From: Pedinophyceae sp. YPF-701
Lineage: Eukaryota; Chlorophyta; Pedinophyceae
Assembly: GCA_916048055.1 (NCBI GenBank)
Contig: CAJZHL010000001.1
Location: 1,240,001 to 1,304,000 of the forward strand
Reading direction: 5' to 3'
DNA length: 64,000 nucleotides
The translations under genes were made by a program, and so were the position numbers. Shown piece after piece: positions 47,063 to 57,387 of the stretch. Numbering within the stretch: position 1 is the stretch's first letter; each line of letters begins with the position of its first letter. The notes beneath the pieces are model-generated. The model saw only the letters and a program-made list of their open reading frames with translations, ran no database searches and was not told where the DNA came from.

Positions 47063-47382
47063 CGCGGCCCGCTGCCGGGCGTCCCGGGCGCGCAACGGCG
47101 TGCGGCGCGCGCACGACGCAGTCGGGCCGCTGCCGCCCTGGCTGGGCGCCAAGCTGAAGCAGTGCGCCGAAGAAGAAGAAGAAGAACGTACATGCGGCAC
47201 AGTCGGCAACGTTTTCTCCCCAATCAGCCCCGCAACCGCACTGGCCATCGCTTCCGAGCTCTGGTGGCGCTGCATGCTAGCCGAACGATTATTTTGCCCT
47301 GGTACATTTCGTTCACTTTCAGTGAACATCGCAAGAGAGAGATCTATCAGCGCGCCATGCTTTTAGCTTTGATTTGTTGTTT

Positions 47383-47880
47383 GCTGACCTACAGGTGTCC
47401 CCCGACCGCGAGGATGCCTGGGCGGCCGAAATGCTGCTGTGCGAGGAATCACCGCTCCTTAGCGAAACCCAACCGTGATGAAACCCGAAATGTAACGAAC
47501 TATCACGAAACGCGTCAATGTGGCTCGTGATGCGCTGACCTACAGGCTGAGCCAGCGCGAACAGACCGCGCGCTTGGCGCTCAGTCGCATAGTTTTTACT
47601 TAGCTGACCTACAGGCACCCTCGCCGCGAGGACGCTTGAGCGAGCGAAACGGCACGGCAGACGAGACGCTGCGCACGTTTGTACTTCGCTGGCCTACAAG
47701 CACCCTCATTGCGACAGTTCTTCGCTGACCTACAAGCACCCTCACTGCGACGTTCAACGCAGGGCGAGCGACCTGGGCCGCATGTCTTGCTCTGCGAATT
47801 CACAAGGAGACAGCCCGCACTCCCGAGTTGGTATAGTACTTCGCTAGTTCTTCGCTGACCTACGAGTTGGCCGCGAGCGC
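47383..47880 (+). repeat. Degenerate array of GCTGACCTACAG-type repeats
   Basis: The core GCTGACCTACA or a one-base variant begins at 47383, 47534, 47603, 47688, 47724 and 47854. Flanks are partly shared: CTTCGCTGACCTACAAGCAC with CCTCA.TGCGAC at the fourth and fifth copies, and CCGCGAGGA.GC.TG.GCG after the first and third. Spacing is irregular (36-151 nt). The copies do not form a reading frame. Confidence 0.75.
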
Positions 47881-48289
47881 ACAGCAGGGCTAGTGCATTC
47901 CCTAGTGATATGTGCCTGGTCGAGCCACAGCGAGGCCGCACGTTCTAGGTGACGGTGCTTCCGATCGGCGGCCGGTTGCTCGCGGGACGTCGTTCGCAGG
48001 CGAACACCGAGTGCGGTGGTCGAATCCGTAGAGCGGGGAGCGGTGGACGGAGCAGCAAGGAAACGTGGCGTTGGGAGGCGACCCCTCCGTCGCATTGCGG
48101 AGCGCGGGGTCGCAAAGGCAGCCTGAGTCGGTCACGCGGGCGCAGAGAGAAGCCGTCGCAAGCGGTAGGGGGCGACGAGCGCGCTACGGAGAGGGCTCAG
48201 CCTCGAATAGAGCGCCGCAGGGGCGCGGCGCGTGCCGGACCGCTTGGCTGGGCCAGGGCAGGTCGGAGTGAATGCGTGCAGGGACTCGT

Positions 48290-49318
48290 GGCAAGGGCGG
48301 GGGGGGGGAGTCGGAAGAACGGGGGAGGGGCCACGAGACGCCGTAGAGGCTGTTGGTGCGGGCTCGCAGGGCCCTGCCGCCGAGGCGGGTGCCTTGGGGG
48401 AGCGGCCCCTGTTGTGTTGTTGGGGGGGGGGAGGTTGGGAGGGGGGGGAGGGTAGCTCCAGCTAGTGGAGGGTCGGTTGACATCTCTGGGTGGATATTCT
48501 CGTGTTTTCCTGGAGGCAGTGTATCATGTGGCCAAGAGTTCATCCAAGTCGTGTGCATGCGAAACTTGGAAAGTGGTGCTGGCGAGTCCACGACAGCAGA
48601 GGTGCTCGCACCGCTGCGGTCGCGGCCGCGGTGTTATGATGCCCGCCGCGCTGAGGGGGGGGCGAAAGAGGGATCTGGAGGGACAAAATCGGAAGAGAGA
48701 GGACCGGGAGCTCGAGCGCATCCATGCACGGGGCGTGGGCCTCGCGTCACGGTGATGGTTGCGATAGTGGGCTCGGGGGCGGGTGGAAAAGAGGTGCCGT
48801 GTTGGCGCAACAGTCGTTGGTGCGAGGTTGGAGGGACTGCAAGAACAGACGGGCGCTTGCGCGAGAAAAGGTCGAGCGGGGGACAGCTACCAGGTGTCTA
48901 CGCTCGTACAAAGACAGATGGGTCGACTGTGTGTGTGGCGGTTCTCCGGGACGGAGGGGCGATGGCGGTGGCGGTGGCGGTGGGTGACGATCAAGGTGGA
49001 GTGGTGCAGTGCAGTTCCCGGGCGGCGCGTCGGGGCGGGCGCGCGGGGAACGGGGCACCAGTGCGCCTCCGGTGCGTGTGGTTCCTGTTTGTGGTCGTGG
49101 CCGTGGCGGCCCAGCTATGGCGTTCTACTACTCCTGACAATGGCCCCGGCGCCTGTCAGTTCCGAGGGGCGGCAGGGCGCTTCCCTCGCAAACTCACGGG
49201 GCGCGGGTCCGAAGAGCTGGTTCTGACTATCAATCGTTCCGCGGGGCGAATGCCGCGGGTGGGTTGGGGTGGATTGGGGGGGGGGTTGTGATTGCTGGGG
49301 GGGGCGCGAGACCGTCCT
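48290..49318 (+). repeat. G-run-rich tract with quadruplex potential
   Basis: Multiple runs of 5-11 G occur at about 48298-48310, 48420-48450 and 49265-49305, interspersed with GA-rich sequence and little C. The last cluster lies just downstream of the PRR-like stop codon, on the template strand for that gene. Confidence 0.6.
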
Positions 49319-52300
49319 TCAGGTCGCGCCCTTCCCGGACGTGAGCGAGTCCTCCTCGACGCGCTCGGGGCTCTCCCCGGTCGCGTCGCCGGCGGCGCGG
49401 CCCCCCGGGGGGGAGTTGCTGCCGGAGTCCGACCCCCTGTTGCGGCCGCCACGTCGCCCGTCCGCGCCGGCCTTCTGGCGCTTCGCCGACCGCGTCGCAC
49501 CCTCCGGCGGGCCCGTGGCCGCCTTCTTGAGCGCGCGCTGCCGGCCGCCCGGCTCCGTCCCGCCCGCGGCGGGCGCCGCGCCCGACGACGGCGGCAGCGT
49601 GTGACGCGTCTCGGACCGCACGCGCAGCGACGAGCTCGACTGCAGCCCCTTGCTGTCGTCGTCCTCCATGCACTCGTCGCTCCCGGACGCGCTCCCGTTC
49701 GCCTCGGTCTGCCCCGCGCGCCCCGAGGACGGCGGGTTGCCGCCGCGCGTGCGGGGGCCGCGCCGCGCCGTCTCCGTAGCCGCGCCCTTCCTGCCGCCAG
49801 CAGGGCCGCCGTTCGGCTCGAACGTCGCGCACGCGTCGCGCTGCGTGGCCGGAGCGCCCCAGGACGGCGGCGGCGGGAGCGGGTTTGCGCGCGGCTCGCC
49901 GCTCGCGGGTGGCTGGAGCGGCTGCGCGTCCCCCGCGGGCGGCTGCGACATCGGAGGCTGGCGCGCGGCCTGTGCGCCCGGGACAGACGACGGCACGCCG
50001 CCCCCCGGGTGCATCGCCCCTGCGTGCAGCGCCGCCCCCGCTGCTGGCAGCTGCTGCTGCAGCGCCGCGATGGCGGCGGGGTTCAGCAGCGGCTGCGCGC
50101 CCCACATCGCCGTCGTCGGAGGCTGGCTCGCCGGCATCGACACCGCCGGCACGCCCGCCTGCGGCCCGCGCTGCAGCATCGCCTGCTGCACCTGCGCCAG
50201 CGCCGACCACAGCGGGTTCGCCACCTGCTGCATCGGCTGCGGCGCCGGCGCGCTGTACGCCGGTGTCGGCGTGCTGTACGCCGGCGCCGGCACGCGCGCC
50301 GCGCCCGCCGCGCCGCCCGACGTCGCGTTGGCCAGCGAGCTGCGCACCGCCATGGACAGGTTCTCGAGAGCCTGCTTCTGGCTGAACCACGGCCCGCCCG
50401 ACGCCGCGGGGAGGCGGTGCTGCGGCTGGTGCCCCGCGCGCGACGGCTGCTGGAGCTGCGGGGGCGCCGCCGCCGCCGCTGTGCCCTGGTAGCGCGCCCC
50501 GGGCCACGCCGGCGCCCCGTACGTCTGCGTGCGCACCTGCGAGCCCGACGCGGTCGCGGGCGACGCCGGCGGCCCGCTCACCGCCGGGTTCGCGGGCGGC
50601 GGGTGCGCCGCGCTCGACCGCGGGCACATGCTCGCCGCCATCTGCGAGCCAATGAGGCTGGCGAGGCCCTGCGCGAGCTGCATGCCCATCGTGCTCGTGC
50701 TGGCCATCTCCAGCACCGAGCGCAGGTGCTGCAGCGCCTCCCGCGCCTGCTGCTGCCACAGCTGCTGCACGCCACTCCCCATCGCCGCCGCCCCCGCCGG
50801 CACGCTCGCCGGCGCGTCGCCCGGCCGGCCGCCGTACGCCGCGGCGCCGTTCGCGTCCGCTGCCCGCGCCGGCTCGGCCCCGCCCGCCGCGGGCTGCTCG
50901 CCGCCCGCACCGCCGCCCGCGAGGTCGCGCCGCCCCAGTGGCTGCGGGGGCACGCCGCCCGCCTCCTGCACGCTCTTCGCCTCCTGCCGCGGCCGCCGCG
51001 GCGGGCCCGGCGGCGTCGGTGGTGCCTGTGCGGCCGCGACCCCTCCCGCCGCGGCGCCGCCTGCACGGGCGGCTCCGGCGCGCACTTCCCCTCCTGCTGC
51101 TCCTCGTTCTCCCGCGTGCCGCCCGAGCCGCCGTTGCCGGACCCGGACCCGCCCGCGCCCCGCGGCGCGGCGGCCGCGGCGCCGACGGGCTCCGTGTTGT
51201 CGTGCTTCGCGTCGGCGTCCTGCGGCTTGGGCAGCTGCAGGGGCTGCGGCGGCGCGGGCTGCGCGGCGGCGGCGGCGCCGACGACGATGGGGCGCGAGTG
51301 CCGCGCGTCCTGGAGGAGGCCCTCCGCGGTGTGCATGAGCGCGCAGCCCTCGGCGTGCGGGAGCGTCGTGGACGCGCCCACGTGGCCGTTGCCGGGCTTG
51401 CCCTCGCCGCCGCTCCCGCTGCCGTTCCCGTTCCCGTTCCCGTTGGTCAGCTGCGCGTTGTTGCTGCCCGGGTTCCCGTGGTTCCCGGGCCCGTTGCGGT
51501 TCCCCGAGTCGTGCTTCGTCGCGCTCTCCCCCACCCCGTTGCCCGTGCCGTTGCCCGACCCCCCCATCTCGCCCGACCCGTTCCCCGAGCCCGCGTTGCC
51601 GGAGTGGTCGCCGATCCGGTCGGCCTTCTCGCGCGTCTTGCTCGTGCCGTTGCGGCCGTTCGGCTGGTCGTCCGGCGCGGAGCCCTCCTTGCTCGTCGGC
51701 GGGTTGTCGCCCTCGCTCTTGGCGTCGCTGTCCGCCTGCGTCTCCGACGAGCAGCTCGGCGCGTGCCGCGGCGCCGAGGCCGCCGCGGCGTTCTCGGTGC
51801 CCATGGAGGCCGCCCCGGGGGCCTGCTCCCGCCACCGGAGCCGCGTCCAGATGTTGCGCAAGTCCTTGGACCGCAGGGGCTTCATCAGGTAGTCCGCCGC
51901 GCCCAGCTGGAGGCACTGGACGAGCGTGTCGTTGTCCTCGACCGAGGAGGCGACTGCGGGGCAGGGGGCGAGGGTCGCGCGGGGTCGGCGGCCGGCGCGC
52001 GAAGGATCGGGAGGGGCAGGCCAGTACCACGGCTGCGCGCTGGCGCGGGGCCGTCGGGGCGGATTCCGCGCGTCGTGGGGCGCGAACGCACGAAACTGGA
52101 GCGGAGGGGCCGCGGGCGCCGGGGGACGGGCCCGGGGAGGGGCCGGGCGGGGCCGGAACCGGCGCTGCACCGGGGTCAAACGACCGCCTTGTGCCGGCCG
52201 CGCGCGGCCGAGGACGGCCTCGCGTGGCGGCGCCCATCGCGCAGGGTGCGCGGAAGGCTCGTCGGGCGCAGCTGCGCGGCCGCAGCGGGGGCCGCGCACG

Positions 52301-53266
52301 GGCGGGAGGACCGCGACGTGGTTCGGGGCGGTTTGCGGCTCGGGATGGCAGCCCGGGGGCAGACGCGCGCGATGGCCGGCGAGGGACGGCGGCCGCCGCG
52401 TCTGTGGCACGGAAACGCGCGGCGGTGCGAAATGCGGCGGCGCGAGGCACCGCACGGCAGCGCGGAAACGGCCCCATCGAGCCCGAGCCCGCGCTGCGCG
52501 GCGCCTCGTCGCCGCCCGCGCACGTCCAGCAGGGACCTCGACCTCTCCAGTTCGCCGGGGCGACGGGGGGCGCCGTGGCCGGCGGAGCGTGGCGCGGAGA
52601 TACAGTGCCAACGAGGTATCCCCGGTTCGTTTGGGCCGCCAGCGCCGGACGCGGCGCGCCCGGGACGCGGAGTGGCCGCGAACCTACGTTCATAGCAATT
52701 TGAGCGAACGGCGGACGCGAACGATGCGCTCCGCGATGCCTTCGGCGGCCAGTAAACCTGTTGCGCTCGGTAGCTGCGGCGTGTGCGCCGCGGGGGGCGC
52801 AGCACGGGGCCACGCACCTACTACGGGGACTTCCTTGAATCGCTCGTCCGCCTTGAGCCGCCGCAGGAGGTGCAGGGAGGACGACGATGGCGGCTCGTGC
52901 GAGCTCAGCACCCAGTCGTAGACACAAGCGTCGTTTCCGCCGCCCGCCGCCCTTTCCATCTCATCGTGGGCCTCCTTGCTGGTCTTCACCGCGCACACCT
53001 GCAGTTTGCGGACGCGGCAGCCGCCGGGCGTGAGCCGGCGCCCCACGCAGCGCGATCCCACTGCACCCACACACAGGCCCCGCGCGGCCAGCGCCGCTCC
53101 CGGCCCGCCCGGGCCCCCGACGCACCTGGTACGCGCAGCGCTCCAACAACGCCACTATGCGCTCCCGCGACGACGCCTTGGAGTCCACCACGAGCACCCG
53201 CACCGGCCCTGCGTGGCGCTCCCCAGCGCGAGCGGGCATGGGCTGCCCCGCGTCAGATGCCATCAT
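49319..53266 (-). CDS. Pseudo-response-regulator-like receiver protein without visible CCT domain
   Basis: Exons are 53126-53266, 52818-52998 and 49319-51953, with introns 52999-53125 (phase 0) and 51954-52817 (864 nt, phase 1). The total is about 985 residues if a one-base frame break near 51060 is corrected. Residues 22-145 form a receiver domain closest to plant PRR/TOC1: PVRVLVVDSKASSRERIVAL, then DACVYDW, then LGAADYLMKPLRSKDLRNIW. Asp28, Asp75 and Lys132 occupy the acidic, phosphoacceptor and lysine positions. The rest is low-complexity: Asn/Gly-rich, then Gln/Ala/Pro-rich with one helix (VQQLWQQQAREALQHLRSVL), then a basic tail (SAKRQKAGADGRRGGRNRG). No C-terminal CCT motif is seen. 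PRRs act in circadian and light control, so a nuclear regulator is the likeliest role. Confidence 0.75.
51040..51120 (-). other. Frame break inside the PRR-like gene
   Basis: The receiver frame continues as far as about EEQQEGKCAPEPPVQ. The downstream frame (AGGVAAAQAPPTPPG and onward) begins one base earlier. A missing base in this GC tract explains both. A GTGCGC...GTGCAG pair nearby is only 25 nt long and gives the wrong frame. Confidence 0.6.
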
Positions 53267-54354
53267 GCTGGCGCTTGCTTAGTGAAAGGTCATGTCAAAG
53301 TCTCTCGTTCGGACGAACGTTCGTCTCGCTACTGCCCCGCGCCGCCCGCGCGCGCCCCGCACGAACCCCGCCCAGCACGACACGCTCCCCGGAGCACACA
53401 CCCAGCACTGCGCCGTCACGCGCCGCCTCCTTCGCGGCGCCGCCCGCCGCAGCAAGGGAGCTCCAGTCGCGGGCGTGCCCGCGGCGCCGACGCGCGGCCG
53501 GCCCGGCGCCCCTGCGACCGCCCGCGGCGGGGGTCCTCGAGGTGTTCCCCCGGCCCGCTGCGGCGCCGGGCGCGGCTCGCTGCCCCAGCGCGCGCTCCAT
53601 CTGAGATGGAAACGGACGTGGCCGCGCGGGGGGATCGAATGCGCGTGGGTGTGCGCCCCGCCCGCTGCGTTCCGAGGTGGTAGTTGCACGACCATTGGGC
53701 GGGGGCGGAGGTTCGAGGCAGGCCCCAAACACCGCCGAGATGGACCGGCGCGCGTCGCCGCGGCCCTGCCGCGCGGCTGCGCTGCCTGCCTGCGCCCGCG
53801 CGGGCCGGTTGCGCCCCAGACAAGGCGGACACACCGTAGTGCGGCAACAAGCGCCGTGGGCGGGGGCCCCGCGGGGGCATAGCGCAGCGGTGCCCTCGGC
53901 CCGGCGACCCAGATCTCGAGCGCACCGGCGCATCGCACGTCGGGCGGCAGGTCCACCGGCGCGTGCCTGCGCAAGCGTTGCGTTGCCGGGGCGTGCGGCA
54001 CCCTCTCTGCCGGGCAATGTGCATCGCTGGCGTGCGCGCCAGGCACAGCCGCGTCGAAGACGCAACGCGCCGCGAGCGCACAGCGCCGGCCCCCGATCGC
54101 GGCACCTCGCCCGAGCTTGTGTGTGCGCGGTGTGTCGCTCCCGACGGGGGGGGCCGCGCAACTGTCCCGCATCGCCGCAGGACCGCCGCGCGTGCGTCGA
54201 GGCTGCCTCAGGCCGGGCGCACGTCCTCGTGGCGCAGCCGGCCCGAACGACCCCCCCCCCTGATGTGGGTGTGACCGCAGTCAGTCCCACGGTGGGAGCG
54301 CACAGATTGGCCGCCGCGACCGCTTGCGGCGCCGCTTGTTCCCCGCGCGTGAAC
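53267..54354. promoter_or_regulatory. Divergent upstream region of the PRR-like and SerRS genes
   Basis: These 1,088 nt lie between the two start codons and are extremely GC-rich throughout. Open frames on both strands are Arg/Ala/Pro shadows. No gene, TATA box or tRNA is visible. Confidence 0.45.
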
Positions 54355-56682
54355 ATGCTGGCACGGAGGGTCGTCGTCGCCGCAGGTCGCGCCGCCGCTG
54401 CCCCAGCCGCGGGCGCTGGCCGCGTGGGCGTGGCGCCGGGCGTGCGCCCCTGCGTGCGCGCCGCGGCGTCGGCCGCGGAGGTGGACGCCTCCGAGAAGGT
54501 CGAGGAGGCCGCGCCCGCGCACCTCCCCGCGTTCCGCGCCGCGCTGGACTTCAAGTTCTTCCGGGACAATGTGGAGCTCCTCCAGCGCAACGCCGACAAC
54601 CGGAACGCCGCCTGCGACGTGGCGCGGGTCGCAGAGCTCTACAGCGAGCTCGTGGCGCTGCAGCAGGTGCGCGGCGTGCGCGACGCTGCGCGCTCCGGGC
54701 CGGTGGAGCCCGTGCCGCTTGGACGGACGGAGCGCAGCGCGATGCTGAGGCGTGAAACGCGGGTTGTATGTCGCGAACCGCTGGTTTGCAATGTGTGCTT
54801 GCCATCCGGGTCGCGCCAGGGATCGTTCGGATCAGCTTTGCGATGCATCGTGGCCATTTTCACTCTGGCCAGCAATCCTGCCCGTGCGTGGCGATGGTCC
54901 CGTCGCAGCGTTTCCGCTCCCACGCGCAGCCCCGAGCAGCTGACGCCTCCCCCTTCGTGCAAGGGCTTCGCGAATGGCCCGCGTCGCCGTCGCGTCCGGC
55001 CCAGCCTCGACGCGCGCCTAGCCCCTGGAACCTGCCCGCGACCGCTCCGCAGGAGAACGACGCGCTCCGCGCCAAGCGCAACGAGAACGCGAAGAGCATG
55101 AAGGGTAAGATGGAGCAGGAGCAGCGGATGGCGCTCGTCGAGGAGGGCAAGCAGCTCAAGGCGAGGGTGGCTGAGGTCGAGGCGCGCCTCGAGGAGGTCG
55201 ACCAGGAGCTGCAGGCGCAGGGCCAGCGCATCCCGAACCTCACGCACCCGGACGTACCCGTTGGCGGCGAGTCTGAGGCCGGTGAGCCCCCCCGCGCCGC
55301 ACCCGCGCCAGCTGCTGCACGCGCGACGTGTGCTCGGCCTCGCCGCTGACGTTCCGCGGTCGTGCGCGACGCCGCAGTGCTCATGGCGGAGATCGGCGCG
55401 AAGAAGGACTTCGGGTTCGAGGCGAAGGACCACGTGGCGATCGGGGAGGCGCTCGGGGCAGTCGAGTTTGACGCCGCCAGTGAAGTCTCCGGCAGCAAGT
55501 TCTACTACCTCAAGGGCGCGGGGGCGATGCTCGAGGTCGCGCTCACGTCGTGGACCATGTCGCGCCTCGTTGCCAAGGTCCGCTCCGCTCAAGCCCACGC
55601 GCGCACATGCCACCACTCTCCCCGCGTGCTTCCGCCGGACGCGTGCGCCACCTCGCTCACAGCCACGCGCGCTCCCGTTCTCCGCGCGTGCAGGGCTTCA
55701 TGCCGTACACGACGCCGGACCTGGTGCGCTCGCACGTCGTCGAGCGCTGCGGGTTCCAGCCCCGCGCGGACAACACGCAAGTCTACAAGACCGAGAACAG
55801 CGACCTGTGCCTCGCGGGGACCGCGGAGATCCCGCTCGGAGGCCTCTACATGAACAAGATCCTCCGGGAGGACGAGCTGCCCATCCGGATGTGCGGCATC
55901 GGCCACTGCTTCCGAACCGAGGCAGGCGCGGCGGGGGCGGCCGGCAAGGGGCTGTACCGCGTGCACCAGTTCTCCAAGGTCGAGATGTTCGTCATCAGCA
56001 CGCCCGAACAGTCCGAGGCCCTCCACCAGGTGCGCGACGCGCCCCCCCCCCCCGGCCCTCACCATGCACCCCACAGCGACGCGTCACCGACATACCGCGC
56101 GTCGCTTTCCGTTCCGCCCGCGCACGAGGCACGGCGATCACGATGCCATCCGTTCTGGGCGGTGGGATCGCCAAGCCGATTGCTGTGTGTCTGTGAACGT
56201 TGAATATCTGTTTGACGTGCCATCATGTGTCGTCGCAGGAGCTGATCGAGATCGAGAAGGAGCTGTTCACGGAGCTCGGGCTGCACTTCAAGGTCCTCGA
56301 CATGCCCTCGGGCGACCTCGGCGCCCCGGCGTACCGCAAGGTCGACGTGGAGGCCTGGATGCCGGGCCTGGCGCGCTACGGCGAGATCTCGAGCGCTTCC
56401 AACTGCACCGACTACCAGGCGCGGCGGCTCAACATTCGGTACCGGCCGGGCGGCGAGGAGGGGGACGAGGCGGAGGAGGGCAACGGCAAGAAGAAGGGCA
56501 AGAAGGGCAAGAAGGACAGTGGGCGCAAGACCATGTTTGTGCACACGCTCAACGGGACGGGGTGCGCGGTGCCGCGGATGATCGTGGCGATCCTGGAGAA
56601 CTTCCAGCAGGAGGACGGCAGCGTCGTCGTGCCCGAGGTGCTGCGGCCGTACCTGGGGATGGACGTGATCCGCCCGAGCTGA
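54355..56682 (+). CDS. Seryl-tRNA synthetase, organelle-type
   Basis: Five exons (54355-54666, 55053-55281, 55378-55577, 55694-56029, 56239-56682) give 506 residues with consistent phases. Residues 1-45 are an Ala/Arg/Val-rich leader ([20 protein letters not shown]) fitting a plastid or mitochondrial transit peptide. The antiparallel coiled-coil tRNA-binding arm follows ([11 protein letters not shown]..., [20 protein letters not shown]). The class II core then shows [19 protein letters not shown], motif 2 (HCFRTEAG...[14 protein letters not shown]), [20 protein letters not shown], and motif 3 ([18 protein letters not shown]). The enzyme charges tRNA-Ser in an ATP-dependent two-step reaction. 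A charged low-complexity insertion, about residues 430-457 ([20 protein letters not shown]), interrupts the catalytic domain. A single gene could serve both organelles by dual targeting. Confidence 0.9.
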
Positions 56683-57387
56683 TGGTGCTGCGAATCTGTG
56701 GCGCCGGGCGGTGAGAGGGGGGCGCGGGCGTGGCGGGGCGCTCGGCGACGGTGCGCGTGTCGCGGCGGGGCCGGGCCGCATCCGGGCTGCCGGGGAGGGG
56801 TGTCGAAGGGACTGCCTTGACTCAGGTTGCGTCCGTGGCGTTCCGTGCGCGGGCGGTCAGCCGGGTCGCCGCGAGGTGATGAGGGCTCTGAGATGCCGCG
56901 GCTGGGTCGGTCCGCCGGGGAGGGGGGGAGTTGATGTTGTCGGCTGCTTGATGTCAGGTTGTCATACCTTCGCGTGACCGTCCAGTGCTGGCGCACGCAC
57001 CGCATCATCGGCCCAGTGCGACAGCGCAGGCTGAGTACTTGCGCTCTGCGAATTCTGCGAGGAGTCGAGGCGTCGGTACGTGCTCCTGCTGTGTCTTAAT
57101 GATACAAGCGTTCGGCAGATCTGCCGGATCAGCGTCGTTCGCGGCGTGATTCTCGCACCCGGGCCTCGATACGGCCCTGACTGCCGGACCTCGCCGTCCT
57201 CCCCGTCCACCACGCGCAGCGCTGCCGCGCACGGCGATCGTCTCCACACACCTCACGTTCGCCGCCGCCGTCGTTTCCTTGCCGTCGACGCGCAACTGCC
57301 GTCGTGCCGCCGCGACAGAGTGGATGCTTCTGACCCCGCGCGTCCATCGCGACCCTCCCATCGCAGCCGCAACGAGGCGCAAGGGAC
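56683..57387. other. Intergenic region
   Basis: These 705 nt between two plus-strand genes should hold the SerRS 3' UTR and the promoter of the villin headpiece gene. The stretch at 56920-57130 is lower in GC. No gene is supported. Confidence 0.4.

Larger units (their letters stand above)
47063..49318. other. 2.3-kb intergenic region with repeats and G-rich tract
   Basis: No gene is supported between the EF-hand-like gene and the 3' end of the PRR-like gene. The left part (47.2-47.9 kb) is unusually low in GC for this window and carries the repeat array. The right part (48.1-49.3 kb) is strongly G-rich on the plus strand. Confidence 0.6.

Noticed and set aside
47383-47880. CRISPR array
   Set aside because: Repeat copies are degenerate and irregularly spaced, and the context is nuclear eukaryotic DNA with no cas genes.
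48353-49291. Plus-strand open frame of about 310 codons in the G-rich tract
   Set aside because: Its Gly/Val/Arg-rich composition follows from the G skew. There is no domain, splice signal or conserved segment.
49292-51892. Plus-strand frame of about 866 codons opposite the PRR-like gene
   Set aside because: It is extremely Arg-rich and motif-free. The minus strand carries the receiver domain and natural low-complexity regions.
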